A stretch of 64,000 nucleotides of DNA from assembly GCF_963576675.1 (NCBI RefSeq), contig NC_088911.1, positions 135,845,929 to 135,909,928 on the forward strand. Reading direction: 5' to 3'. The notes under the pieces are model-generated. The model was not told where the DNA came from. It ran no database searches and saw only the letters and a program-made list of their open reading frames with translations. Every line of letters starts with the position of its first letter. The stretch's first letter is position 1. Made by a program: the position numbers and the translations under genes. Positions 1 through 12,474 of the stretch are shown piece after piece. The DNA comes from Euphorbia lathyris (lineage: Eukaryota; Streptophyta; Magnoliopsida; Malpighiales; Euphorbiaceae).

Positions 1-69
1 CCAACGTCAAGTGGGTGGCCAAACCCCCTAACTTTCCTAGACCCGTCCCTACATATATTTATATATGGA

Positions 70-240
70 AATACATCTAAAATTACCATCAATTCCGAAA
101 CAAAAAACCAAATTGAACCGGGTCAGTTCGTTAACTCGGGTTTATGTACCAAAATACATTTAAAATTATAACTGATTCTGAATCGGAAAACTAAATTGAA
201 CCAGGTCGGTTCGATAATCCGGGTTTTTACCAAAATATGC
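70..240. repeat. Two-copy tandem of 83 bp
   Basis: ATACATYTAAAATTA...AAATTGAACC...GGTTCG-type unit at 71 and 154, with a third start near 235. Confidence 0.65.
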
Positions 241-1140
241 ATACCATAACTCAGAATCTCTAGTTTTAATTTGTCATTTAACCTTATATGCTTTTAATAT
301 TTAATTAGAAAAGCAAGAAAAGCAGTGTAAAAAAGTAAAATAGGTAATAGAGTATATTTAAGCAAGCACACTGCAATCGTATATTCCCTGCTAACTTTTC
401 TCTCTTACGATGAATATATGATTTCAAGTCCCTATCTTTTACCACTGTCAAAACCCCATTCAGCTTTATTTCTCTGCTTCAAAACCCAATAAAAAAAAGT
501 AACTCTTCAAAGTTACTTTTTTATTATTTTACTCTTCAAAATATTCATATTTATTTTACCCATAAACTTTTTAATCCCATACATTAATATAAACGTTTTT
601 CTTCTTAATCAAGCAATTAAGGTATAATAAATAAATAAATGAATTTTGTATACTTTGACTTATAAAATTTTGTTTTGAAAATACAAACAATAGAATTTGA
701 TTTGTTTCATTGTTTTTTCTATTACATAAAGACATTGTTTTTTCTATTGTTTTATTTAAACAATATGTTTAATTAAAATTAAGAATTAAATTTTGATAGC
801 AATTTAAAAATAAATAAATTAAAAATTATTAGCTACCAAAAAAAGGAAAAAAAAACTAATAACAACGAATTTTTATATCAGGAATTAGGTCTTTTATGTT
901 ACAAAGAGGACCCCAATACATATTTTTATATCTGTATTATATGAGTATGGAGTTGTGTCGTTCCACATTTTCACTGAGTTTTAATATTTAATGATATATA
1001 TATTATAAATTAAGGGTTAAAATGGCTCATGAAGTAAACATGGTCAATTTAGCTCAAATCGAAATTTAAGTATCAACTCATTTTAAAGTTGACAAAACTT
1101 AACAAATTAACTCAAATTTGAAAACTTTTAAATATTAAAA
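241..1140. other. AT-rich intergenic, nothing supported
   Basis: Low complexity A/T sequence. No gene, RNA or bounded element is seen. Confidence 0.6.
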
Positions 1141-1757
1141 CTGATGGAGACATACAACACCAACACGAGGCCAAAGTATGGAAGAAACATGCCTAACACG
1201 TTGTGTGTTCTCAGCCACACGTCGTGTGAGACGTGAGCTATAAAAGAGATGTGAGGATTTATTCCCACATGACATGTCACAAGGGACACACGCCCTGTGG
1301 CATGGCACTAAGTCCTTGGAACTTTTCTTCGTAATTAACTCGGCGTGTATCTATATCCACACGCCGAATGAACTTGGTAGGAAGGGCGCTTGCGAGGAGT
1401 TTGGGCGAAGCTGGCTATCGAAGGTTGGAGGCAACACGTCGTGTGACATTGCTTTTCAATAATATGGACAAGGGACAAGACTGCTAGGTTTACTGTTCAT
1501 TTTCTTAATTTACTATTTTGCCATTGTTTGTATTTACTGCCATTTAGGATTATTATCCTAAATGCCATTTAACCACTATTCTTCCTTACCTTTATCTTTA
1601 CTTTTGTGTTTGTTAACCCTATTTAGGGTATTTGAGTCTTTTACTTTTTAAAATTAGGAGAGATACATAAGCCTATTTATTTGTAAAGAAGATGATCTTT
1701 TATTAATCAAATATTTGTCAGTTTCTACTGGAGCAAGGTTTGCCCTTTATTAGGATT
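1141..1757. repeat. LTR-like fragment with CACGTCGTGTG motifs
   Basis: It shares style with the segment at 47600-47900: CACACG...CGTGTG words, then an AT-rich R-like zone near 1650-1720. No LTR partner or coding sequence. Confidence 0.35.
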
Positions 1758-1759
1758 AA

Positions 1760-2079
1760 GACCCTATTCTTTTTTACTGAAATTAAATTAAATTAACTGA
1801 ACTGAACTGAAATGAAGTGAAGTGAACTTAACTTAACTTAACTTAACTGCACCAGATAATTATAATTATAATAAATGATATATAATGATATGTTTTATAT
1901 ATAAATAATTATAATTACAATAAATAATAATAAATTATATATAAATAATTATAATTATAATAAATAATGATAATTAATGAAATTAAATTAACTGAACTGA
2001 ACTGAATGCTGCTGAACTGAACTGAACTTAACTGAATTGAACTTACTTATGCTGAAATCAAGTAAAAAAGAACAGGGCC
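1760..2079. mobile_element. PIF/Harbinger-type MITE with ACTGA repeats
   Basis: 320 bp, ends GACCCTATTCTTTTTTACTG and, complemented, GGCCCTGTTCTTTTTTACTT; 3-bp TAA on both sides. It holds (AACTG)n and (ACTTA)n pentamer runs and an ATAATTATAATTATAA core. Confidence 0.7.
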
Positions 2080-2538
2080 TAACTCCTTCAAGTATAGTTT
2101 GAAAAGAAACTCTTCTATTAATTTACGATTAAAATCAATAAGTTTGAGATTAATCTGTATAAAAAACAGATTGATTTTACGGTAATTTGTCAATTTTGCT
2201 ACTTTTCAAAGCTAAATTGATACTTAGATTAAACTGATTTTGACCCTTATACACTAAAACTATAGTATAGTTTAAAAACTTCTATTAGGTATGATTATGT
2301 TATTTTTTATATATATATTCTAATGATTTTGGACACAACTATATATAAAGATTCTAAAATCAAAAAAATTGTAAAATAAACAAAGGTGAAAAAGGAAAAT
2401 CATTTCAATTATGAAATATTCACACCCGGTGAAAAAAAAAAAAGCAAATTATATAAAAAAAAGTAAATTAAGTAGTAGTTTGTGGATGTAAAGCTTTTTA
2501 TGGGAGAGGGAAGATGAATGCTTTTAAGGAAAATGGAA

Positions 2539-3063
2539 GGCTTAATACATCATTTGACCTCTCAACTTGTCCAAAATGGTTGATTGGTTCCCTGAACTTT
2601 CAAAGTGTCTCGATAGTCCCCTGAACTTGCATAAAATATTTAATTAACCCCCTGAACTTGTGTAAAATATAATCAATTAAACATTCGGTTATAAAAAAGT
2701 AAGTCAAATGCGGAAAATATGTTACACGTGCCCTAGAATATTATTACATACTTCACAAAATAGATTAAAACATGTTAAAAATGAATTTCTTATTTATTTA
2801 ACTATAAAACATTTTCTTCTCTAATATTATAATCGCATACCTCGATCTTGGTCGTTTTACTTTTTTAAGATGCGTGTAACATATCTTCCGTATTTAACTT
2901 ACTTTTTTACAACCAAGTGATTAATTGATTACATTTTATGCAAGTTCATGAGGCTAACTGAACATTTTATGCAAGTTTAATGGACTATCGAGACACTTTA
3001 AAAGTTCAGGGGGCCAATTAACCATTTTGGACAAAGTTGAGGAGGCAAATGATATATTAAGCC
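2539..3063. mobile_element. Mutator-type foldback MITE
   Basis: 525 bp, inverted arms GGCTTAATACATCATTTG to CAAATGATATATTAAGCC, 9-bp duplication AAAATGGAA (2530-2538, 3064-3072). Related arms occur at 4583-4653 and 30444-30897. Confidence 0.9.
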
Positions 3064-3469
3064 AAAATGGAATATGTTTAACCTCGACCATTTACTATCA
3101 TGCGTGAATTAAATAATATATTTGCTTGCTTTAAATTAATAATAGTAAAAAATTATGTTTCTTTCTATCTTTCTGGTTTCTGACACGTGGCATTTCGTCG
3201 AACTTGGAGAAAAGTCCAAACTGCTTTTTTATCTTACTTTTTTTTTTTTAATTGCCCCTCACCTTATCTCGTATATTATTTTACTGCCCCCTTTCTTTTT
3301 TTTGCCTTGCATTCCATTCTTTGTTGCGTCATCAATTCCATTTTAACCAACAATTTTATTTTTACTTTTTTTAAGAAGGAAAAAATTCATTAACCACGGT
3401 AAGTAAGTAATTAATTACATCTTCGATGAACAAGGTTCTACCAAAAGGCGGACTTTGTGGCCATGGGCG

Positions 3470-3975
3470 CACGGACGGTAATGGATAGCGTATCCGTGAA
3501 TAGTGTCAATTTTAATCTCAAACGCTTACCCGTTTATTTTTTAATTATTCGTATCTGTCTCATTACCCTAACGAGTATATTTTTGCATCCCATACCGTTC
3601 TCATTTAATTCGCGGGTACCCACGGGTATCCTTACCCGTTAAGAATCAATAAATAAAATAAAAAATATTACAAATTTAACAAAGTATAAATTTAATAAAT
3701 TATTCATCTAAAAATTGAACAAGTTGAACCTTAATCAATAAGAATAAGTAGCTAAGTGGTATCACTCAATGGTTGAAGAACAAAAGGTTAGGGTTTAAAA
3801 TCTCACATCTTACATCTAAAAAACAATAACTTTTTTAATATATAAAAGAGTTATGACGAGTACCAGGTACCCTGAGGGGTATTCCCATACCCGTCTCATT
3901 ACCATAATACGGGTAGTCCCATTAGGATCGGATAGTATCGGATACCCGCGGGTACACTACCCGTTGCCATCCCTA
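3470..3975. mobile_element. hAT MITE, same family, left end eroded
   Basis: 506 bp flanked by exact CATGGGCG (3462-3469, 3976-3983). The right end has CCGTTGCCATCCCTA; the left end has lost several bases of the repeat. The interior (AGAATCAATAAATAAA, AACAAAGTATAAATTTAAT) matches the copy at 41715. Confidence 0.85.
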
Positions 3976-4409
3976 CATGGGCGGGGCTTGAAAAGGTCAC
4001 AGAGCGTTGGTCGATCTTTTGTCCCATTAAAAAAATATTGCTATTTACCGTCTCCTAATTACTTATCATCGTATTCTTTTGGACATTTTCGTTCTTTAAA
4101 TATTTTTGCACAAAAACTGAAAATCCTTTCTTTCCTGAGTAAAAAACTGAAATTCTAAAACAATGGACCCGAGAATTTTAGAAATGGACAATTTTGAACA
4201 CGATGTAACAAATCGATTCGAGAACTACTGAAATTAACGTTATTTCTTCATAAATTTCTCTAGACGGGAGAAAATCCCACATGCCCTTAGGGCATGTGGG
4301 TGGATGATCAGCCTCCCATTACAGGGGGGCGAAACTTACTTTGTGTTCTATTTTACACTTTTTAACGCATTTGAAGTGCATTTTTAACAATTTTTATGAA
4401 TTTTTTTTT

Positions 4410-4580
4410 CAGGGGCCATTAGAAGATTGGGTTGCTGACGGGATCAGTTATAGTAACCGTTTCATTACGGGCGCTCTTTTCCATAAAAGTTCCGAAGCTA
4501 TTGCATGGGCTAAAAATGTTGCATCGCACAAACACAGGGGAAAACATAAGATTTTGAGATATTCACATGGTGTCAAATGA
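4410..4580 (+). pseudogene. Short coding fragment, FAR1/transposase-like
   Basis: After an AG (4411) the frame reads GPLEDWVADGISYSNRFITG, ALFHKSSEAIAWAKNVASHK to a stop at 4578. The F-x-S-R-E-x-x-x-WA pattern resembles the start of FAR1/MULE-related transposase domains in plants. Too short to be sure. Confidence 0.35.
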
Positions 4581-4925
4581 ATCTTTTAAAAGTTTAAGGG
4601 GTCAATCAATCTTTTTAGACAAATTCATATCTCAAATGATATATTAAGCCAAAAAAAAAAATCACAAATACAAAATATGTTAAATACACAACACAACAAA
4701 GTTTGACATAAATTAACTCCAAATTTATTACTATCTCTATCTCCTCATATAAGTCATTCTATGGATTTTCACACAAGTTAAGAAATACAATTAATATAGA
4801 ACCTAATTAATGAATTTTATATTGGTTAACTTAAAAAAAAAAACTCTCTCATATAATGGTTGGATAATAAGTATTGGAATGTTAAAAAACACATAAATCA
4901 AAACCAAAAAATTAATGCTTGGACC

Positions 4926-6437
4926 CAGAGTCGGTCATGAGATTTTGGAGGCCCAGGGGTAAATACCAAATGAGGGTCCTAATAAATATTAATCACCTTC
5001 AAAATTTAAACAGTATAATGACCTAAAATGTAGTTTTGCAATATTTTGCATAGAATATTGCTACAAGAAATATAGTTAATTTTCAACTTTACAGATACAT
5101 GATCAAGTAGGGGTTTGCAGTTGAGGTCAAATTACTTGAGCTTTTTTTTTATTGAATTGGGTAAATAACAACATGAAGTAGTGTATCTAAGAAAATTTTT
5201 TCTCGAATTTAATAATTATGAAATAGATTTTATGCTCTTTATGATATAAAGCATGATAACAGGAAAATAAAAAACTAAATCCGAAAATCATCTTTCTTAA
5301 CGGGCTTTAGCGATTAAGTTCTTGAAATTTGAAGATTTTGATGCGTTTCTCCTAAATCGCATGTGAAAACCAAAGTAAATCAGAATCTGATAGAGTTTCT
5401 CAAAGATAAAAAAAAGTATTGGCAATTGAAAGCTTCACGGTGAGGTGATGAGAGTACAAAATTGATTATTTATATAGTTGGTGAATTAAAGATGAAGGAC
5501 AATATTACCATATAATATTGGCCTAAACCATATGCAGCCCATTGAACTTGTCAATTTTGGTCATTTTGCCCCCTCAACTTATGAGACGACCTATTTGCCC
5601 CATCAACTATTTAAAAGTGGTATTAGCAACCCCTATTTTCATTATAACGGAAACAAAATAAAATTCCAACATTAGTACAAGTGTTCATGGAAGTATTGGA
5701 ACCAGCATGCATATATGTAACCTTATTTGCAGCTTGTTTTAGTGATGCATAACCATATTTGCTATTTTTACAAGAAAACTTGTGTACGGTCTATACTAAC
5801 CTCGTTTGCAGCTTATTTTAGTAGTGTACAACCATTTTTATTATGACCTTGGTGCTTGCAATGAGAAATTTCATAATTGTTTCCGTTATAATGAAAACAG
5901 GGGGTTGCCAGTACCACTTTTGTATAGTTAAAGGGGCAAATAGGTCGCCCCAAAAGTTGAGGGGGCAAAATGACTAAAAATGACAAGTTCAAGGGGCTGC
6001 GTATGGTTTATGCCTATAATATTCTTTGGAACTGGAGTGTGATTAAAAAATGGAGAAATAAATTATGAATTTTATTTGGATTGATGGATGTGAAAGACAA
6101 TTATAGAAAGGCTTTCAAATTGAGAATTAATATAAATTAGGGAATTGATGTCCAACGTTTTTATTAACAAATTTAGAAAGAATCTGGGATAAATTAAATT
6201 TGGAAAAACTAATTAATACCCACGTTTTTACTAATACGGAGAGACAATAATCTCATATTTTTTTTTTAAAAAAAAATCAAGTTTATATCTACATTGATTT
6301 TTTTTTTAGTTTTAAATGGAAACTAATTTAAAACCTAGACCAATTAATATTAGCACTAATGAATTATCATATTTGAGGCTCTCTATCCCTGGATTCTAGG
6401 CAGGCGGCCGTCCAGCCCAAGCTCAGGGACGGGCCTG
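4926..6437. mobile_element. hAT element with nested foldback MITE
   Basis: 1,512 bp including a nested 495-bp element. The left end is CAGAGTCGGTCATGAG, the right end CAGGGACGGGCCTG, and the flanks are exact CTTGGACC (4918-4925, 6438-6445). No transposase seen. Confidence 0.78.
5520..6014. mobile_element. Mutator-type foldback MITE
   Basis: 495 bp with long inverted arms starting GGCCTAAACCATATGCAGCC and a 9-bp duplication TATAATATT (5511-5519, 6015-6023). Arms contain GCCCCCTCAACTT words and meet near a T-rich centre. Confidence 0.9.
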
Positions 6438-6580
6438 CTTGGACCAAAAAACAAAACTAAAAAATTTTAAAAAATCAAAACGACTTATATTTTAGAAAAA
6501 AAAAACATTTTCTAAAACGACTTGTATAATGGGAAGAAGAGAGTACTTAATTTAAAGAAAAATAAACATTTTTTTGTTTT

Positions 6581-7114
6581 GGGGAAAGTACGAAAAAAAT
6601 GCTTGTGGTTTGCCCATTTTACAAACAGAGGCATGTGGTTTAAAAGTTTACAAATAAAGGTCTGTGGTATATTTTATTTACAAAACAAAGTATTACAACT
6701 ACACAGTTAAGTTCTGATTACAATTAAAGACATTTTTATCTTAAATTTTTTTTTCTTACATATCAGCATAACACAACCCCCGAAAAAAACAATTTTCTAA
6801 ATCGAAAAAATCAATAATATGTTGGAATTTTACATTTTTTACTAAACTGACAGTTTATTAACTAAATTGATATTTAAGTTCATTTTACAGTTGCAATTTG
6901 ATATTGATATCTGTATTTTATCAATATATATAAATGTAACTGAAATTTTTTTTAAAAAAATGCTCTTATTGTCATCGATTACTTAAAAATGTAATTTTAA
7001 ATACTTTGTTTTGTAAAAGAAAACATACCACATACCTTTATTTGCAAACTTTTAAACCACGGACCTCTTTTCGTAAACAAGGCAAACCACGAGCATTTTT
7101 TTCGTACTTTGTCC
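6581..7114. mobile_element. Foldback MITE, GGGGAAAGTACG ends
   Basis: 534 bp with long inverted arms (ATGCTTGTGGTTTGCC and its complement). Flanks TTTTGTTTT and ATTTGTTTT agree at 8 of 9 bases, as for Mutator-type elements. Confidence 0.75.
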
Positions 7115-7242
7115 ATTTGTTTTCCAGCAGAAACACAGAACAGGTCCTCTAATTAAGTCCCAGCTGCAGTGGGGTGAGTACTCTATCCTTTGCCATTACC
7201 ATACTTCTCAAATTAATTAACATAAATATAAAATAATATATA

Positions 7243-7696
7243 GGTTTAATACATCATCCATTAACTTGTTTAATATATTTTTTTAACCTGCTTAAAATGT
7301 TGAAAACCCTCTTCAATATATTTAAAATATAATCAATTAATCAATAAGATTGATACAGAAAATATGCTATATGCATATGCTATACAAATAATTTACAGAA
7401 TAAATTAATATATATTAAAAAAAAGTTTTTATTTACTTAATCGCAAAAATTATCATTTCTAATATTAGACCGCATATCCCGATCTTGATCATTTTACTTT
7501 TTTAATACGCGTGCAATACTTCCGCACGTAACTTACTTTTCTTCCAACAAAGTTATTAATTAATTATATTTTACGCAAATTGAATAGATTTTTTGAAAAT
7601 TTTATGCAAGTTGATGGGGTTATTGGGATATTTTATTTATTCAGGGTTATTCAAGTTTTTTTTTAATAAGTTCAGGGGCAAATGATGTATTAAGCG
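7243..7696. mobile_element. Mutator-type foldback MITE
   Basis: 454 bp, ends GGTTTAATACATCATCC and GATGTATTAAGCG, 9-bp duplication TAATATATA (7234-7242, 7697-7705; AT-rich, so weaker as evidence). Related to 2539-3063. Confidence 0.75.
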
Positions 7697-7709
7697 TAAT
7701 ATATATAAA

Positions 7710-9025
7710 AAGGATAAGGCTCAAATTTGGCCCTAATGTTTTTGGAGAAGTGCATATTTACCCTTAGGTCCCGTTTGGTAAGACGTAATGACTTTCGTAA
7801 TGGAATGACTATTACATTGAAGACTCATTACCATGTTTGCGTGTTACAATTTTATTGTAATGGAATTAGAAAACCTTGAGTTAAATTTTGTTGAACAAAT
7901 CTTGTAATCCCCATTACATTGAAAAATAACTTGAATTCTAATTACATTGTCATTCAACCTCTCATTTCTCAAATCTCACATCTCAATTTTACCTTTCATT
8001 CTTGTCAAAAACGCAAAAAGTAGAAAAACATGAAAATTGAAAACGAGAAAAAAAACGAAAAAATATGAAAAATGAAAAAAAAACGAAAAACGAAAAACCG
8101 GAAAAAAGAGAAAATAGAAAAATGGTGAAAAATGTTGAAAATGGAAATTAAAAGAAACCAGAAAATTTAAAAAAAAAATGAAAAAGCGAAAAACTATATA
8201 TTAATTTATTGATTCCGGTTAATCTAATTTTGTATTTGATTTAGATTCGATTTTTCACATTTTTCGTGCTTTACACAGTTTTTGTGTTGATTTTAATTAT
8301 GTAAATAAAATTTTATGATTACATTTAATTAAGAAAATAAGTATTGTAATGATAATTATATTCCATCATTTTCTTTTTAATTGTCAACTAAACATGGTAA
8401 TAGAATCATCATTCCATTCCATTACATTACAACTATGATTACATTACGATTTTTATTACATTACATTGCATTACGGCATACTAAACGGACCTTTAGGTGT
8501 ACAGTTTTAGGGTCTGTACACTTAATGTTTGAAATTATACAGTTTTACCCATAATGTTGCCATGAAAGTTCAATTTAACCTATACACAATAGAAACTTTG
8601 AACTGACTGATTTAACAGTTATTCGACTATCACGTTGGATCTTCAAAACAAGTTTGTTGATAAAATAAAGCAGTTATGTGTATTTTATTGGATTGTTTCT
8701 ATATGTTTTAATAACATGATAAGCACTAGATGTAGTGTTTTTGTGATTAACTTGTATCTGGAATGCTTAATATTGTCATTTGAATTTCGACATGTTATTT
8801 ATAACTATGTTAGTGACAGAATAAATATTTTAGACATAATTAATGTTTGAAATGTATGTGATAATTAAATACCAAGCTAAATATGTATAATAGTCAATTC
8901 AAATTTTCTGTTATGTAAGGGTAAAACTGAACTTGCTTAACAATGTCAGAGATAAAATTGTACGATTTTAAACATTAAGGGTAAATTTACACTTCTCCAA
9001 AAACATTAGGGACAAATTTGCACAT
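7710..9025. mobile_element. Foldback element with nested Harbinger-type MITE
   Basis: Left arm CCCTAATGTTTTTGGAGAAG and its complement on the right (CTTCTCCAAAAACATTAGGG) bracket the region. The target repeat is not clear. Inside is the element at 7767-8492. Confidence 0.65.
7767..8492. mobile_element. PIF/Harbinger-type MITE
   Basis: 726 bp, ends GGTCCCGTTTGGTAAGACG and, complemented, AGGTCCGTTTAGTATGCCG; flanks are the 3-bp TTA (7764-7766, 8493-8495). It is rich in ATTACATTA words and has no transposase. Confidence 0.72.
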
Positions 9026-9047
9026 TATCTCTTTTATATATATTAGG

Positions 9048-9710
9048 TTTTGACCTGTTCAAAAGCCCACTGACCCGTCCAACTCGTCCAGACCTGCTCT
9101 TCAAACACTGGGCTTGGACATATATATTTCGTAATAATTTCAGCCCGGTCCAAGTCCGCTTAGACCCGAATATAGATTGATTTGGGCCTGAGATTTATCT
9201 CAAAACTCAAACCCAACCCGGCCCGGCCTAATTTTTAATAATAATATTAGTTTAATAAATTTTATATTTTAATAAACTTTATATTCAAATTAGAAAAAAA
9301 CTTTAATTCCAAAAATAAAATTTTAAAGTTTCTTAAACATAAAATATCCAACATTTTCAAATATGAAACAAAATTATAAAACTTTACCTACCATTTATAG
9401 TTTATAAAAAATAAGCAGTCATTTAATTTATTGTTAATTTGTTTGCTGTTGATTTATTAGCAGCAGAATTGAAAAAAAATTCAACTTTATCCATTTTATT
9501 TTTTTTTATAGATTCTAAAACATTGGGGGAGAAGGCTCGACTTGGAATTTGTATTTTTAGCTCAAGTTCAGCGCCACCCAAACCCGTATTTTGAAAGTTG
9601 TGGACTAAGTTGGGTCTGGATAAAGGATATTATTACTCAACCTGACTAAACCCGGTCCAAATCTAGCCCGTGCCCAATCCATGAATAGGTCTAATTTAGA
9701 TTTAATACAT
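9048..9710. repeat. Dispersed repeat with CCCGGCCCGG words
   Basis: Inverted-type GC-rich ends (GACCTGTTCAAAAGCCC, TTGGGTCTGGATAAAGG) surround an AT-rich core. No duplication found. Confidence 0.35.
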
Positions 9711-9823
9711 CATTAAGAGCCCCCTCGACCTAGTCTGAGCCCGATTTAATTCGACCCTAATGTCTACTACATGCTAGTCCCTTAGTCCAACTCATTAACA
9801 AATAAAATATCTACAATAACTAA

Positions 9824-10160
9824 GATTTAATACATATTTACGTCACTTAAACTTGATAAGTTTCACTATTAACACCTTAAACTTTTAAAGTAAACTATTA
9901 CATGTGTTTATAATTCGCTCTAAAAGTCTATCACATATATAGTTAGCGTAAAAAATCTATCACACATAAAGTTGGTTCATTCATATCTCCTACACACAAA
10001 ATCGTTTATCTGTCATCTTCGACAGATGATATGACATATAGGACGAACTCACGTGTCATGCAAATGCCACGTCATTTATCAAAGATAACAGATTAATGAT
10101 TTTGTGTGCAGTAGATCTGAATGAACGAACTATATATTTGTGATAGGATTTACCAATTAC
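9824..10160. mobile_element. Decayed relative of the 19513 MITE
   Basis: Shares TTAATACATATTTACG, ATCACACATAAAGTTGG and GATTTTGTGTGCAG blocks in foldback order. The right arm is cut short just before the hAT-like element at 10172. Confidence 0.6.
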
Positions 10161-10171
10161 AGAGGTGTGAT

Positions 10172-10762
10172 TAAGGGTGGCAACGGGACAGGGCGGGGGC
10201 GGTTTTGCATCCCTTGTTCCAGTCCTAATATTTTCGGGGGCGGTTTTGGGATTCTTCAAAAAAATATTCGGAATTTTTTTGGCATCCACACCCGTCCGCA
10301 CGGTTCCCCACGAGTAACGGAGAATCTCCAATCCCTAAATAAAATTTAAAAATTTATATAGAATTAATAATTTTATAAAAAAATTACAACTTAATATTAA
10401 TTTTAGTACAAACGTAACACTGGTTTAAACTAGTTTTACTGATTTATACCAACAGACTTGTATAAACTAGTTACCAGCAGATTTTTAATAAACAAACACT
10501 TTCTAATTAAAGTATATATTATCTTTTATATATATATATATATATATAATATTTTATTTGACAGAGATTTTTCGAGGATTTTACGGGTGGTTTGCGGATC
10601 CCCACGGTTTGGGGATAGTAACACCACCCCGTCCAATTTTAATGTTCGGGTTAAAATTTATCCCATCTCCAATCCTGAATCCGAAATTTTCAAAAAAAAT
10701 TTCAGCGCCATCGGTTTGGATATCCACAGTTTTCAGTTTTTCCCGCCCAATTACCATCCCTA
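10172..10762. mobile_element. hAT-like MITE, related ends
   Basis: The left end is TAAGGGTGGCAACGGG, the right TTACCATCCCTA. Flanks GGTGTGAT and AACGTGAT match only in part, so the duplication is decayed. It holds a (TA)n run at 10527-10548 and GGCGGGGGCGG words. Confidence 0.65.
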
Positions 10763-10849
10763 AACGTGATATATTATTTTAAAAATATCTATTAGGCCAA
10801 TAAATAACGTTTAACGAATTCTAAATTCAAATAATAAAATAACGTGCAG

Positions 10850-11130
10850 ACCCAGATGATCCAAAGAGTAGAAATGGACCCACAAACCCACTTTCGAAGA
10901 GTCCACGTCATCTGAGGGAAGAATAGACGTGACGTGTTAGACGAACTTCAACTCACAAGCGCAGGGACACGTGGTGCTGTCCTGGGTGCCGAGTGCGGGG
11001 CCCGCTAATAAATAAAAAGTGGACTCCTGGGTGGACCCACGCGGGAAGAAGTGTGGGCCCTCCCTCCGTTCAATGGGGCCCACGTCACCGGAATGCACTT
11101 CCCTTTGTACAAACAGCCAATTAGAGGCTA
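10850..11130. promoter_or_regulatory. GC-rich island with ACGT and GGGCCCAC motifs
   Basis: In an AT-rich setting this segment packs CCACGTCA (10903), GACGTGACGTG (10926), GACACGTGG (10966), GTGTGGGCCC (11051) and GGGGCCCACGTCAC (11075). ACGTG cores are bound by bZIP/bHLH factors and GGGCCCAC is a TCP/site II-type motif. No gene starts nearby, so it may be a stranded promoter piece. Confidence 0.4.
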
Positions 11131-11696
11131 AAGTGATGGAAATTAAATTAATCATATTATTTTTATATGCTTAGTATTATGAATGTAACGAGTTTGGATT
11201 GGACTCAATATTTAACCTAAACTTAATTTCCATTATAAAATTAATTAGATATATGAAGTATTATTAAAATAAAAAATATCCAAAATGTAAGAATAATCTA
11301 TTATAGGCATATGTTTGGTTGAATTGTTATGATGCTTAATATATTGGGTTAAGATGTAAAAATACCAAGATTGTAAAAGACGCTAGGCGCTAGTCGGGCG
11401 GAGAGGGCCCTTACTGATTAATCGGATTTGTATTTTTTATATTTATTTATTTTTTATTAAATAAAGTATTATATAAATACCATTAATATATGAATTATAC
11501 TATGTAAAAATAATAATATAAAATATTTATGATAGAAAAAGATACATATTTTAATATTATTTAAATTTTTTTTGATAGAAATATTATATTATTTAAATTA
11601 ATGTTCTTAAAAAAATAACAAATAGATCAATAAAATAATATTTATAACAAAATATGTCAAAATAAAAAAAATTAACATTCTTAAAAATAAATTTAA

Positions 11697-12197
11697 GGGT
11701 AAATTCCAAAAAAAACCCATGTGGTTTCATGTTATTCCAAAAAAACCTTTGTGGTTTGTTAATACAAAAAAAAGGACTGTGGTTTGCGCCGTTACCCGAA
11801 AAACAGAAAATGGCTTAACACCGTTAAAGTGCTGACGTGGCACATGGGTAAGGTTGGAAATTTCCAGATTTCCGGAAACTTAAAAAAAAAAGAAAAAAAA
11901 GAAGGAAGAATAAGGAGGAAGAAGAAGAAAAAGGAAAAAGAAAAAGAAGAAGGAAGAGAAAAGAAGAAGAAGAAGAAGAAGGAAGAAGAAGAAGGAAGAG
12001 AGAGAGAGGGAAAAAAAATAAAAAATTTGAATTTCCAACCTTACCCCTGTGCCACGTCAGCACTTTAACGGTGTTAAACCATTTTCCGTTTTTCGGGGTA
12101 ACGGCGCAAACCACAGTCCTTTTTTTTTTGTATTAACAAACCACAAGAGTTTTTTTGGAATAACATGAAACCACATGGGTTTTTTTGGAATTTACCC
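11697..12197. mobile_element. Mutator-type foldback MITE with central purine tract
   Basis: 501 bp, arms of about 180 bp starting GGGTAAATTCCAAAAAAA, 9-bp duplication TAAATTTAA (11688-11696, 12198-12206). The centre (11881-12020) is about 140 bp of nearly pure purine, GAA- and GGAAGA-rich. Confidence 0.9.
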
Positions 12198-12474
12198 TAA
12201 ATTTAATAGTTTAAGGTTTTTTTTTTAATTTTTTTTGTTATTTAATATTTTTTTTTTAATTAAAAAAGTTGACATAAAATTTAAGGACCAATTTTTTCAA
12301 AAAGGCCGTCTGGGAGCCGTCTGGGACCGCCTGGAAGCCGCCTGGGACCGCCTAGGACCGCTTAGACGGCCAAAAATCGGTCAACCTATTTATACCGCCC
12401 GATTAGTGAAAATCGGGACGGTGTTCTAAAAATCCCCGCCCAGGCGGCCGCCTTGGCCGATTTTTAGAACACTG

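Noticed and set aside
1274..1462. 62-codon frame
   Set aside because: It lies in an LTR-like fragment with CACG/CGTG words and shows no protein features.
11784..12114. Lys/Glu-rich and Phe/Leu-rich frames on both strands
   Set aside because: Both are translations of the purine tract and arms of a foldback MITE.
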